Positions 24,164-32,328 are shown, counted from the stretch's first letter. The stretch is 50,150 bases of DNA from Sporosarcina sp. ACRSM (GCF_022346545.1 NZ_JAKRNU010000019.1:1-50150), one strand, 5' to 3'. A program made the numbers and translations. The notes: a model not told the origin generated them from the letters alone.

Positions 24164-24192
24164 TTGACAATTCGAAATTAGTATATTATGAT
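24164..24192 (+). promoter_or_regulatory. Sigma-A promoter of the SAM-riboswitch transcript
   Basis: TTGACA (24164-24169) and TATGAT (24187-24192) are spaced by exactly 17 bases and lie about 20 bases before the riboswitch. Confidence 0.8.
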
Positions 24193-24212
24193 TGTTCGTA
24201 CAAATTAATAAA

Positions 24213-24365
24213 CTTATCAAGAGAAGCTAAGGGACTGGCCCGTTGAAGCTTCAGCAACCTCTGCGTCGCAGGAAGGTGCTAATTCCAGCAAGGGGAAACC
24301 CTTGGAAGATAAGAGATAAAGCTATATTTACCTAGCCCTCTTTTCTGTCGAAAAGGGGGCTTTTA
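24213..24365 (+). promoter_or_regulatory. SAM-I (S-box) riboswitch with terminator
   Basis: The aptamer runs from CTTATCAAGAGAAGC to GGAAGATAAG and contains the conserved blocks AAGAGAAGCTAAGGGACTGG, CCCGTTGAAGCTTCAGCAACC, GGTGCTAATTCCAGCA and TTGGAAGATAAGAGA. P1 is closed by CTTATC/GATAAG. It is followed by a terminator stem AGCCCTCTTTTC/GAAAAGGGGGCT (24334-24361) and a T run. High SAM should stop transcription before the monooxygenase gene. Confidence 0.95.
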
Positions 24366-24416
24366 CTATTGAAGTTTTCTAAAAATCAAAGAATCACAAA
24401 AACAGGAGGAACAGTC

Positions 24417-25787
24417 ATGACTAAAAAAAGAATGTATTTAAATGCCTTTGAAATGAGTTGCGCGGCGTTTCAGTCGCACGCGTTATGGAGGCATCCAGAT
24501 GATCAGACACCTGGCTATAAGGACATTGAATATTGGACACATCTTGCGAAAGTTTTGGAAAAAGGGCACTTTGACGCTGTGTTTATCGCGGATGTATTAG
24601 GCGTTTACGATGTATACAAAGGTTCAAGAGATCCAGCAATCAGGTCTGGTATGCAAGTGCCGGCCAATGATCCAGCTTTTATTGTTCCAATCATGGCGTC
24701 TGTAACCAAATATCTTGGGTTCGGATTAACTGCCTCCACTACACATGATCATCCGTATACATTTGCGCGGAAAATGTCAACATTAGATCATTTGACGAAG
24801 GGAAGAATTGGTTGGAATGTCGTGACATCCTATTTAAATAGTGCAGCCAAAAACATTGGTCTCGACACGCAAACCCCGCATGATGAGCGCTACGAGCGGG
24901 CGGATGAATACATGGAAGTCGTCTATAAGCTATGGGAAGCCAGTTGGGAAGATGATGCGGTTGTCATTGACAAAGAGAAAGGAATTTACACAGATCCTTC
25001 TAAAGTTCACGACATTAACCATGACGGCAAGTATTATCAAGTTCCAGGAAACCATATATGTGAACCATCACCACAGCGTACACCGGTTATCTTTCAAGCT
25101 GGAGCATCCTCTAGGGGCCGGGCGTTTGCAGCCGATCATGCTGAACTTATTTTTGTATCGTCCCCATCTTTAGAGAAAACGAAAAATATCGTTGCAACGT
25201 TTAGGAAAGATGTTGTCAAGTCCGGCAGACCGGCAGATGATGTTAAAGTGTTGACAACCGTTACCCCGATTGTCGCGCCGACGTTGGAAGAAGCGCAAGC
25301 AAAGCTTGAAGATTATAAGCGGTATATCGATCACGAAGGAGCACTTGCGCTAGTGAGTGGTTGGACAGGAATCGATTTGGCGGCGTTGGATCCGAATCAA
25401 AAGGTGGAGTATATTGAAAATGACGCAATGCGTTCAATCTTACAAGGCTTTGCAGGCATGACTGTGAATGAAATCGCTGAAAAAGTCGCACTTGGCGGTC
25501 TCGGTGAACTAATTGTCGGTGACCCTGAACAAATTGCGGACACATTAGAGGAATGGATGAACGTTGCCGATATTGATGGATTTAATATTGTTTATTCCAT
25601 TACACCAGGCTCCTTCGAAGACTTCGTTGAGCTGGTCGTTCCGGTATTACAAGAGCGGGGGTTAGTGCGAACAGCATACGAAGGAGGGACTTTCCGGAAT
25701 AACTTATTTGGCCATGACCAACTAAGAGAAAATCATCCTGCTAAACAAGTGCGAAAACAAGTCGTTAGAGAACTAGTTACACAATAA
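24417..25787 (+). CDS. Flavin-dependent monooxygenase, NtaA/SnaA/DszA (YxeK-like) family
   Basis: The 456-residue protein is a luciferase-fold, FMNH2-dependent monooxygenase. Typical pieces are LYLNAFEM-type N-terminus, HWRHPDDQ-like ALWRHPDDQTPGYKDIEYW, FIADVLGVYDVYKG, GRIGWNVVTSYLNSAAKNIGLD, and GNHICEPSPQRTPVIFQAGASSRGRAFAADHAE. The closest known groups are YxeK/YtnJ/NtaA. It needs a separate flavin reductase. The start at 24417 follows CAGGAGG. As a single gene behind an S-box, it is likely used to release sulfur from an organosulfur compound when methionine/SAM is low; YxeK of B. subtilis acts on S-(2-succino)cysteine derivatives. The actual substrate is unknown. Confidence 0.92.
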   Translation: MTKKRMYLNAFEMSCAAFQSHALWRHPDDQTPGYKDIEYWTHLAKVLEKGHFDAVFIADVLGVYDVYKGSRDPAIRSGMQVPANDPAFIVPIMASVTKYLGFGLTASTTHDHPYTFARKMSTLDHLTKGRIGWNVVTSYLNSAAKNIGLDTQTPHDERYERADEYMEVVYKLWEASWEDDAVVIDKEKGIYTDPSKVHDINHDGKYYQVPGNHICEPSPQRTPVIFQAGASSRGRAFAADHAELIFVSSPSLEKTKNIVATFRKDVVKSGRPADDVKVLTTVTPIVAPTLEEAQAKLEDYKRYIDHEGALALVSGWTGIDLAALDPNQKVEYIENDAMRSILQGFAGMTVNEIAEKVALGGLGELIVGDPEQIADTLEEWMNVADIDGFNIVYSITPGSFEDFVELVVPVLQERGLVRTAYEGGTFRNNLFGHDQLRENHPAKQVRKQVVRELVTQ

Positions 25788-25842
25788 TAGATGTCAGTAT
25801 GAAGTGCGGTTGACCAGCTGTGCATTGAAAAGGCCTTACAGA

Positions 25843-25893
25843 AAAATAACCTCTTTGCTTTCTTGCTGGATCGCGTAGGGAGGTTATTTCTTC
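25843..25893 (+). terminator. Terminator of the monooxygenase gene
   Basis: AAATAACCTC (25844-25853) pairs with GAGGTTATTT (25880-25889) and is followed by CTTC; the A-rich and T-rich ends make it usable in both directions. Confidence 0.7.
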
Positions 25894-25902
25894 ATAGCCG
25901 CT

Positions 25903-26163
25903 GTCATTGCGGAAAATCTGTGACATCCGCCGGAGGCTTGGACCAACAGGATGTTGGTCACTCAGGCGTTGCCAATCAAACAGCGAAGGGTATGATTTGC
26001 CGTATTTCTGCGTTTTTTTGCAGAAATTAAGGCACTTTCATTCAGGACGCGGCGAACTTAGCCTGAGTTCCTCTAATCAGCAGGGAGTTTGAACTCCCTC
26101 TGATTGAAATGAATTTTGGCGTTCATCCCGCCACTTATAAAAGTGGGGGACTTCTGTAGCTGC
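25903..26163. mobile_element. Probable remnant of an IS200/IS605-type element end
   Basis: The block ends with GCGTTCATCCCGCCACTT, a short loop, and AAGTGGGGGACTTCTG. Its reverse complement matches the hairpin just upstream of tnpB at 49344-49386 (CAGAAGTCTCCCACCT ... AGGTGGGAGATGAATGC). Upstream lies more structured sequence (GCAGAAATT inverted repeat near 26010-26030; GGGAGTTTGAACTCCC at 26082-26097) like the structured right ends from which TnpB guide RNAs derive. No intact transposase is present. A decayed or non-autonomous copy is inferred; the left boundary is a guess. Confidence 0.5.
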
Positions 26164-26201
26164 CGCTTCGCTTTCAGTACAAAAAGATTTGCTGAATCAA
26201 G

Positions 26202-27035
26202 TTAAATCTCTTTCACATAATGCTTTTTAAAATCTGGATGGATTGAAAATTTACGACGTAAATGGATAAGGTTTTCACCAAAGCTTTCTTCCAAAAGCTC
26301 TCTATGTTTCTCCATAATTTCCATGAGGTACAAATCATGAATCACGACTTCTGTAATGGGCATGACCAAACCTACATGCATGGTCCATGCCGCCCGGCTA
26401 TCCTTACCTAGCGAGACGATACCTGCTACCACTTCTGAGTCGTCTCCGCTAAAGACAAGCCATTGTCCACCATACTCTTCTGTAATTTCATGACCCATAT
26501 AGTGCAAGTAAACAGTAGCAAAATCAGAAACGATTTCCCCGTAAGCAATAATGATTACTTGAACGCCTCTGTTTGCTGCCTGTCTTAGTTCAGGCTCCAA
26601 CTCATCATATTCCTCTTTCCAAATTTCCAAGAGAATTCTTTTTTTAGCAGCTGCTATCGATGTTTTTACTTTATCAAGTATTTCATGACGACCTGTAATA
26701 TTCCAAATATTCTCCCGGTCACTTGCGGAGTTTTCAAATTCCGCTAAAGATTTTTCTGCCAGTTCAAAGTTCTCTTCTGCTTTCAGTCGACGGTTTTTAA
26801 TGAGCTCTTTTGCGGGGACAGGTGTATACTGCGGCGTATTTCCGTGACTAACGAGAATATCGCCGCGCATGACAAGGCCGTCCAGCACTTCATAGATTCT
26901 TGAGCGTGGTACGCCAGAATTTTTAGCGACAGCATAGCCGGTTAAAGGCGATTCTTCCAATAGAGTCAGATAGGCTTTTGCTTCATATTCGGTGAAATTC
27001 AGGTTCTTAAATGTTTCTAAAATGTTTTCTTTCAT
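26202..27035 (-). CDS. TrmB-family transcriptional regulator
   Basis: The 277-residue protein has the TrmB N-terminal winged helix (FKNLNFTEYEAKAYLTLLEESPLTGYAVAKNSGVPRSRIYEVLDGLVMRGDI), a coiled linker (about 85-110), and a phospholipase D-like effector domain (IAAAKKRILLEIWKEEYDELEPELRQAANRGVQVIIIAYG). TrmB proteins bind sugars or other metabolites and switch linked genes. It is divergent from a LysE exporter; two related operator-like palindromes lie in the shared region, so the exporter is its likely target. Confidence 0.9.
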   Translation of the reverse strand: MKENILETFKNLNFTEYEAKAYLTLLEESPLTGYAVAKNSGVPRSRIYEVLDGLVMRGDILVSHGNTPQYTPVPAKELIKNRRLKAEENFELAEKSLAEFENSASDRENIWNITGRHEILDKVKTSIAAAKKRILLEIWKEEYDELEPELRQAANRGVQVIIIAYGEIVSDFATVYLHYMGHEITEEYGGQWLVFSGDDSEVVAGIVSLGKDSRAAWTMHVGLVMPITEVVIHDLYLMEIMEKHRELLEESFGENLIHLRRKFSIHPDFKKHYVKEI

Positions 27036-27055
27036 AGAGCTCTCCTATATAAAAT

Positions 27056-27153
27056 TAGTCGCTACCTCTGTAACTAATATTTTATCAAAACATATTGATT
27101 TAATCCAAAGACATCTGCTATATTTACATCAGTAGTTACTTGTGTAGTCACTA
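27056..27153. promoter_or_regulatory. Two related TAGT-ACT palindromes in the TrmB/LysE divergent region
   Basis: At 27133-27153 TAGTTACTTGTGTAGTCACT plus A is palindromic in 7 of 8 outer positions. At 27056-27076 an inverted copy reads, on the reverse strand, TAGTTACAGAGGTAGCGACT plus A, matching the first at 15 of 21 positions. One lies near each start codon, so both promoters could be controlled by the TrmB protein. Function is inferred from layout. Confidence 0.5.
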
Positions 27154-27175
27154 AAGAAGGAGGAGAGATTTCATC

Positions 27176-27805
27176 GTGGAAAACTTACTTACATATATCT
27201 CCATAGCTGCAATGATGGTGATTATACCTGGAGCAGATACGATGTTGCTTGTTAAAAACACACTGAGCTATGGTCCAAAAGCCGGGCGTTATACTGTTCT
27301 TGGCATGGCAATGGGGCTATCGTTCTGGACATTGATTGCGATCCTTGGCTTATCTGTTGTCATCGCAAAGTCCGTCGTTCTTTTCAGCATCATTAAATAT
27401 TTGGGAGCCGCTTACCTAATCTATTTAGGAATAAAAAGTTTCTTTACGAAAAGCGTGTTTTCTTTAAAAGAAATTCAATCCCAAGCAAATACGCCAACGA
27501 CATACTCAAATCGGCATAATAAAAGTTCTTTTATGCAAGCGTTACTGAATAATATTCTGAATCCTAAGACTGTTTTAGTTTATATCACAATCATGCCGCA
27601 ATTTATCAATTTGGATGGAAATATAAAACAGCAATTGATCCTATTAGCCTTCATCCTAACTGCACTCGCTGTAATATGGTTTTTATTCCTTGTCACGCTC
27701 ATTGATTACGCTAAAAAGTGGTTGAACAACCCCAAATTCCAAAAGGTATTCCAAAAATCAACGGGCTTGGTTTTAATAGGCTTCGGTGTAAAAACAGGAA
27801 TTTAA
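27176..27805 (+). CDS. LysE/RhtB-family amino acid exporter
   Basis: The 209-residue protein has six predicted membrane segments and the LysE signature near the N-terminus: MVIIPGADTMLLVKNTLSYGPKAGRYTVLGMAMGLSFW (P-G-A/P-D-x-x-x-V). The second half has LLNNILNPKTVLVYITIMPQF, also conserved in the family. It exports amino acids or derivatives. It starts at GTG behind AAGGAGGAG. Divergent from the TrmB regulator. Confidence 0.92.
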   Translation: MENLLTYISIAAMMVIIPGADTMLLVKNTLSYGPKAGRYTVLGMAMGLSFWTLIAILGLSVVIAKSVVLFSIIKYLGAAYLIYLGIKSFFTKSVFSLKEIQSQANTPTTYSNRHNKSSFMQALLNNILNPKTVLVYITIMPQFINLDGNIKQQLILLAFILTALAVIWFLFLVTLIDYAKKWLNNPKFQKVFQKSTGLVLIGFGVKTGI

Positions 27806-27814
27806 CTTTAATCT

Positions 27815-27846
27815 TCGCCGTTCAGATCATTGAACGGTTTTTTCTA
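27815..27846 (+). terminator. Terminator of the lysE-type gene
   Basis: CCGTTCA (27818-27824) pairs with TGAACGG (27831-27837) and is followed by seven T. Confidence 0.85.
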
Positions 27847-27954
27847 TTCTAAGGCAGTTAATTTGGAAATAAATCAATATAGTGATATATTTATCTTGTA
27901 TCAAAAGTAATACTTTAGTTTCAGTAAATCACTTACATCAGGAGGTAATTACCA

Positions 27955-29004
27955 ATGAAAGCTGCAGTATGGCATGGTCTAAAAGATATTAGAGTAGAAG
28001 ATGTCGAATTACGGGCGCTACGGGAAGATGAAGTGAAAGTGAGAGTCGCATGGGCAGGTATTTGCGGAAGTGACTTGCATGAATATGAGGAAGGACCGGT
28101 CTTCGTACCAGTGGATGCGAAAGCGGATTTGACTGGCGAAGTTGCACCACTGACAATGGGGCATGAATTTGCTGGTGTTATTGAAGAAGTAGGTTCAAAG
28201 GTTACAAATTTTAAAGTAGGAGACCGAGTGGTTGTCAACCCTACACTAACATATAGAAAGAAACATGAAGAAGTGGATCGCTTTGATGGATTTAACTTCA
28301 TTGGGTTACATGGAAATGGTGGATTTGCGAAGTATGCGAACGTTCCTGAAACCAATATCCATCGTTTAGCTGATAATTTAACATTGCAGGATGGTGCATT
28401 GGTAGAACCAATGGCTGTAGCTGTACAAGCTGTAAAAGACAGTGGCGTCGAATTAGGTGATACGGTTGCAGTCTTTGGTGCGGGACCTATCGGATTATTA
28501 ACGATTATTGCGGCTAAAGCATCTGGCGCAAGTAAAATAATTGTATTAGATCTGTCTGATAATCGATTGGAGAAAGCGAAAGAATTAGGTGCGACGCATG
28601 TGATTAACTCTGGTAAAGAAGAGCCTGTACAAGCGGTGCGCGCAATTGCGCCAGACGGGGTGGATGTTTCCTTTGAAGTCGCAGGAGTTGCACCGACATT
28701 CAAACAAGCCATTGACGTAACAAAACCAAAAGGTAATATGATGATCATCTCTATTTTTGCCAGACCAATTGAGTGGAATCCAATTCAACTTATCAATACT
28801 GGCGTAAATGTTCTATCCTCAATTGTTTATACACCGTCCACATTCCAAAGAACAATTGATGCAATGAGCACTGGACAATTAAATCCACAAGGCATCATTA
28901 CAAGCCAAATTGTGTTGGATGATATTGTTGACAAAGGGTTTGAAGCATTAACAAACGATAAAACGCAATCCAAAATTTTAGTTGAGTTAAGCGGTGAAAA
29001 ATAA
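27955..29004 (+). CDS. bdhA: Zinc-dependent 2,3-butanediol dehydrogenase-type alcohol dehydrogenase
   Basis: The 349-residue protein is a medium-chain dehydrogenase: catalytic-zinc cysteine in WAGICGSDLHEY, histidine-glutamate in MGHEFAGV, the conserved ALVEPMAVAVQAV, and the NAD-binding Rossmann motif VFGAGPIGLL followed by IIVLDLSDNRLEKA (Asp suggests NAD). The GICGSDLHEY, FVPVDAK and MGHEF blocks match B. subtilis BdhA (YdjL). The four structural-zinc cysteines of classical ADHs are absent, as in BdhA. It interconverts acetoin and butanediol if the assignment holds; related polyol dehydrogenases are the alternative. Strong AGGAGG site. Confidence 0.85.
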   Translation: MKAAVWHGLKDIRVEDVELRALREDEVKVRVAWAGICGSDLHEYEEGPVFVPVDAKADLTGEVAPLTMGHEFAGVIEEVGSKVTNFKVGDRVVVNPTLTYRKKHEEVDRFDGFNFIGLHGNGGFAKYANVPETNIHRLADNLTLQDGALVEPMAVAVQAVKDSGVELGDTVAVFGAGPIGLLTIIAAKASGASKIIVLDLSDNRLEKAKELGATHVINSGKEEPVQAVRAIAPDGVDVSFEVAGVAPTFKQAIDVTKPKGNMMIISIFARPIEWNPIQLINTGVNVLSSIVYTPSTFQRTIDAMSTGQLNPQGIITSQIVLDDIVDKGFEALTNDKTQSKILVELSGEK

Positions 29005-29067
29005 TTTAATCTTATTTTAGAAATGAATATAGTTGCTATCAAAGAGGCTGACGAATAAGTCTCTGAA

Positions 29068-29112
29068 ATAAAACAGGCGGAGATAGATTGGTTCTCCGCC
29101 TGTTTTATTTGT
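29068..29112. terminator. Bidirectional terminator between bdhA and the MarR gene
   Basis: AAACAGGCGGAG (29071-29082) pairs with CTCCGCCTGTTT (29094-29105), with A residues before and T residues after the stem. It separates two convergent genes. Confidence 0.88.
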
Positions 29113-29140
29113 GTAAAGTGTACTCCTTACGATAACGTAC

Positions 29141-29599
29141 TTACCTGTCGTATGATTCAACAAATTCTTGCAGTTTTTTTAACGTTTCCAATAAATCTGC
29201 ATATTTTTCCTGACCGATATCCTTTTCGATTTTCTCCTGTATTTGCAGCCAAATAGGTGTTGCTTCTTCTAGCTTAGCAAGGCCTATATCGGTTATCGAA
29301 ACGGATTTTGTTCTTGAATCAATTGGATCTCTCGCAATGTCGACATAGCCACTGTTCTTGAGAACATTCACATTGCGAGTAACCGTGGATTGGTCGAGTA
29401 ACATGACGTCTCCCAGGTTGCTGATTGAAATTTTATCGTGGCGAGCAATGTTCACTAACATATAGTATTGGGTGACTTTTAGACCGGTAGATTCCATTTT
29501 CCTTTCGTAAGCTTGCGTCACACTGCGCGCTGCTTTTCTAAGATTTGCACAAGCGCAGAATTGTATAATGTAATCCATTTCACTATGCGTGTTATTCAT
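29141..29599 (-). CDS. MarR-family transcriptional regulator
   Basis: The 152-residue protein has the MarR winged helix: LKVTQYYMLVNIARHDKISISNLGDVMLLDQSTVTRNVNVLKNSGYVDIARDPIDSRTKSVSITDIG. The DQSTVTRNVNVL recognition helix and the wing DPIDSRTKSVSIT are clear. It is divergent from the MaoC gene, with two perfect 14-bp palindromes between them. An N-terminal CACANLRKAARSV segment offers two cysteines that might sense thiol stress, but this is speculative. Confidence 0.9.
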   Translation of the reverse strand: MNNTHSEMDYIIQFCACANLRKAARSVTQAYERKMESTGLKVTQYYMLVNIARHDKISISNLGDVMLLDQSTVTRNVNVLKNSGYVDIARDPIDSRTKSVSITDIGLAKLEEATPIWLQIQEKIEKDIGQEKYADLLETLKKLQEFVESYDR

Positions 29600-29636
29600 C
29601 GACTAAGTCTCCCTTTAATTCACTGATAATTAACTC

Positions 29637-29665
29637 TTGACAGACAATTGGTTTGTTACTACCAT
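29637..29665 (+). promoter_or_regulatory. Promoter of the MaoC-family gene
   Basis: TTGACA (29637-29642) and TACCAT (29660-29665) are spaced by 17 bases. The first MarR-type palindrome begins 5 bases after the -10 box, over the expected transcription start. Confidence 0.55.
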
Positions 29666-29669
29666 TATA

Positions 29670-29736
29670 TATGTATATACATAGACTTGGAAGAGGGCTC
29701 AAGAAAATAATATTGCGCAATACATGTATATACATG
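29670..29736. promoter_or_regulatory. Two perfect 14-bp palindromes, probable MarR operators
   Basis: TATGTATATACATA (29670-29683) and CATGTATATACATG (29723-29736) share the core ATGTATATACAT and are both perfectly self-complementary. Their centres are 53 bases apart, five helical turns. The first overlaps the likely transcription start; the second lies 27 bases before the MaoC start codon. Confidence 0.75.
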
Positions 29737-29762
29737 AAAAAGGGGATAGGAGAGGGATAAGG

Positions 29763-30215
29763 ATGATAAAGCAGGCGCTTTATTTGGATGATTTAAAAGT
29801 GGGGGATACTTTTGTTAGCGAGAAGTATCATGTAAGTACAGAAAAAATAAAAGAATTTGCACGTGAGTTTGATCCGCAGGTTTTCCATTGTGATGAGCAG
29901 CTTGCGGAAGATACTTTTTTCAAAGGGTTGGCGGCGAGTGGTTGGCATACTGCCTCTATTACGATGAAACTGTTAACGGAAAGTCTACCTTTCGCTCATG
30001 GGATTATTGGAGCAGGTGGAGAAATTAATTGGCCGCAGCCAACCCGTCCAGATGATATTTTATATGTAAAAAGTACAATTAAAGAAATCAAACCTTCAAA
30101 ATCCAAACCGAATCAAGCACTTCTACTTGTTGAAAGTGAAACGTTAAATCAAAAAAACGAGGTTTGTCAAAAGTTAACGGCCAAACTGTTAAGCTTTAGA
30201 AAGAGTGAAGGATAG
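29763..30215 (+). CDS. MaoC-like hotdog-fold dehydratase
   Basis: The 150-residue protein has the MaoC pattern: LYLDDLKVGDTFVSEKYHVSTEKIKEFAREFDPQVFHCDEQLAEDTFFKGLAASGWHTASITMKLL. The DPQ..H and the AASGWHTA segment carry the catalytic Asp/His and substrate-binding residues of (R)-specific enoyl-CoA hydratases. Length is typical of single-hotdog members. The start at 29763 follows GGAGAGGGATAAGG. Control by the divergent MarR protein is likely. The acyl-CoA substrate cannot be told from sequence. Confidence 0.88.
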   Translation: MIKQALYLDDLKVGDTFVSEKYHVSTEKIKEFAREFDPQVFHCDEQLAEDTFFKGLAASGWHTASITMKLLTESLPFAHGIIGAGGEINWPQPTRPDDILYVKSTIKEIKPSKSKPNQALLLVESETLNQKNEVCQKLTAKLLSFRKSEG

Positions 30216-30250
30216 GGGATCGGCGATTGTTTCTATGGAAGTCTAAACAG

Positions 30251-30288
30251 GCAAAACCCCGTTCCAGCTATCAAACGGGGCTTTTTCA
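30251..30288. terminator. Terminator between convergent maoC-type and LysR genes
   Basis: CCCCGTT (30257-30263) pairs with AACGGGG (30274-30280), preceded by four A and followed by CTTTTTC. Confidence 0.8.
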
Positions 30289-30301
30289 TGGGATAAAATC
30301 C

Positions 30302-31177
30302 TCAAGTCAGTGGATAAGCCGGTTCGCCTTTGCTTTGTTCAAATGTTTCGATAAACCTTTCAAGTGTAGAGGTTAAATAAGCATCTTTTCGTCTGATGAA
30401 GACAGTATTGATTTTACTATACTTCTCGGGTAAATAATGACACTGGACTAGTCCTTTTTCTTCTAAATGGGAAACGGCCGATTTCGGGACAAATGTAATG
30501 CCAAGCCCCATAGCGACGCTTCCTAAGATGGTTTCCAAGGTGCCGAACTCCATCACTTTTTGTGGTGTGATGTTTTGGTCTTTATACCAATTTTCCAACC
30601 TTGCCCGGTAGCCGCATCCTTTGCTGAAGCATAGGAACGGCTCTTTTTTTAATTGTTCCAATGATGTTTTGGTGTTGTCCGATATGAGAACCAGTTCTTC
30701 TTGAAAAACGTCATGGGCAACAAGTTCAGGATGCCGGTTAATTTCCGTTATGAAGGCGCCATCCAAATTATGATTCAATACGTCATTTTGAAGTTGTTCG
30801 GTAACCCCTGTCAGTAGGGATAAGTCTACATTTTTATGTTTTTTGTTATAGGCAGATAATATAACCGGTAACTTTATGACGGTTTCAATAGAGCCGATTT
30901 CTAATTTTCCTGCCGGTTCCGTTTTGCTTTGGACAACTTTTTTCATTTCATTTGTGAGCTTCAGGATTTTCTCGCAATAGACAAGCAGTTTTTTTCCTTC
31001 GGGCGTTAACGTCATTCCTCGGTTATGCCGATTAAAAAGAGCTGTATTCATTTCAGTCTCCAGTTTCTGGATCCGTGATGTAATATTCGATTGGACATAA
31101 CTTAATTCTTTTGCAGCTTCTGTAATCGTTCCTTTTTTTGCAACCATTTGAAAGATTTCCAAGTCTTTAAACTCCAC
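30302..31177 (-). CDS. LysR-family transcriptional regulator
   Basis: The 291-residue protein has the LysR winged helix at residues 1-60 (MEFKDLEIFQMVAKKGTITEAAKELSYVQSNITSRIQKLETEMNTALFNRHNRGMTLTPEG) and the type 2 periplasmic-binding-like effector domain. It starts at GTG. It is divergent from a DMT transporter, the likely target. The effector domain keeps GLGITFVPKSAV, the usual end of the binding cleft. The inducer is unknown. Confidence 0.9.
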   Translation of the reverse strand: MEFKDLEIFQMVAKKGTITEAAKELSYVQSNITSRIQKLETEMNTALFNRHNRGMTLTPEGKKLLVYCEKILKLTNEMKKVVQSKTEPAGKLEIGSIETVIKLPVILSAYNKKHKNVDLSLLTGVTEQLQNDVLNHNLDGAFITEINRHPELVAHDVFQEELVLISDNTKTSLEQLKKEPFLCFSKGCGYRARLENWYKDQNITPQKVMEFGTLETILGSVAMGLGITFVPKSAVSHLEEKGLVQCHYLPEKYSKINTVFIRRKDAYLTSTLERFIETFEQSKGEPAYPLT

Positions 31178-31318
31178 CCGATGACACCCTTTCCACTTAA
31201 CTTCCTTTTATGATATCACTAATTGAGATGTCAAACATCATTATTGTTCATTTTGAGAGATAGCTAACTTGTGATTAAATGGATATAGAGAAATTAATTG
31301 AAGGAGACAACGATTTGC

Positions 31319-32290
31319 GTGAAAAATAATGTAGTATTGGGTGCTTTTTTATGTTTGATCTCCGCAATATCTTGGGGAGCCATGTTTCCGGTAGCGAATC
31401 ATGCGTTTCAACATATTGACCCTTTTTATTTTACGATTTTTCGTTATGGTTTTGTAACGATCATCTTAATCGTTTGGTTGTTATGGAAGGAAGGCAAACA
31501 GGCTTTTCGTTTTGAAGGGAATAGTCGGCACCTGTGGTTTTACGGCACGATGGCCTTTGCGGTTTATAATTTGCTCATTTTCTGGGGGCAGGACTTATTG
31601 GGCAATCCAGGTACGATGATCGCTTCCATTATGGAATCTTTAATGCCGATGATTTCCATCATTATTGCCTGGGCGTTCATCAGACAACGGCCCCATGCTT
31701 TCACGATGTTTTGTGTATTTATCGGGTTTGTCGGCGCATCGTTAGTCGTCACAAAAGGTGATTTTGGTGCCTTTTTTACAGCGAAAAATGACATTGTTCC
31801 GTCTTTATTGATCTTAATCGCAGTCATTGGTTGGGTTGTTTACACGATGGGGGGAAGCCGATTTAGCAAAGATGGCTGGTCCGCATTGCGTTATTCGACG
31901 CTAAGTTGTTTGCTTGGAACGGCTACTGCACTTGTTGTCGTTCTTGGAGCGACACTTTCTGGTTACGTCTCGTTTCCAACTGTTGAAACGATGATGATCA
32001 CGAGCCCGCATATTGCTTTTATGGTAATTTTCCCAGGTGTGATTGCCTTGGTAGGGTGGAATTATGGCGTGAGTGTCATCACACCGTTAAATGGATTATT
32101 ATTTTTGAACCTGGTACCCGTCACGACATTGGTCATTCAAATTGTCCAAGGGGCGGGCATCACAGTGTACGATTATATAGGCACCATTTTCATTATCATA
32201 TCATTATTGACCAATAATATTTTTCTGAGGTGGCAGCAAAGAAGCAAGCAGCCGAAAGAGAATTTCAAAGGAAGATTACAGGAAACCTAA
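31319..32290 (+). CDS. EamA/DMT-superfamily transporter
   Basis: The product (323 residues from the GTG at 31319) has ten predicted membrane segments in two EamA halves: FLCLISAISWGAMFPVANHAF at the start and WNYGVSVITPLNGLLFLNLVPVTTLVIQ near the end of the second half. The family exports metabolites or drugs. I chose the GTG start because AAGGAGA lies 11 bases upstream; the frame is also open from a TTG at 31298 that lacks a ribosome site. Divergent from a LysR gene. The C-terminal tail is basic. Confidence 0.9.
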   Translation: MKNNVVLGAFLCLISAISWGAMFPVANHAFQHIDPFYFTIFRYGFVTIILIVWLLWKEGKQAFRFEGNSRHLWFYGTMAFAVYNLLIFWGQDLLGNPGTMIASIMESLMPMISIIIAWAFIRQRPHAFTMFCVFIGFVGASLVVTKGDFGAFFTAKNDIVPSLLILIAVIGWVVYTMGGSRFSKDGWSALRYSTLSCLLGTATALVVVLGATLSGYVSFPTVETMMITSPHIAFMVIFPGVIALVGWNYGVSVITPLNGLLFLNLVPVTTLVIQIVQGAGITVYDYIGTIFIIISLLTNNIFLRWQQRSKQPKENFKGRLQET

Positions 32291-32322
32291 AAACGACTTC
32301 ATTAACGAAGTCGTTTTTTTGT
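32288..32322 (+). terminator. Terminator of the DMT transporter gene
   Basis: AAACGACTTC-ATTAAC-GAAGTCGTTT forms a 10-bp perfect stem followed by a seven-T run; A residues before it make it bidirectional with the convergent YiaA-type gene. Confidence 0.88.
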
Positions 32323-32328
32323 AGTGAT

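Noticed and set aside
24369..24416. N-terminal extension of the S-box monooxygenase
   Set aside because: The upstream ATG lies right after the riboswitch terminator without a ribosome site, while the ATG at 24417 has AGGAGG at good spacing and fits the family start.
25907..26092. Reading frame of 61 codons in the IS605-like remnant
   Set aside because: It has no ribosome site, no recognisable motif, and lies in sequence dominated by hairpins, so it is better explained as non-coding element DNA.
27933..28748. Long reverse frame inside bdhA
   Set aside because: It is opposite a clear dehydrogenase gene in full frame; the product is Ser/Thr/Pro-rich with no family pattern, as is common for antisense frames of GC-periodic genes.
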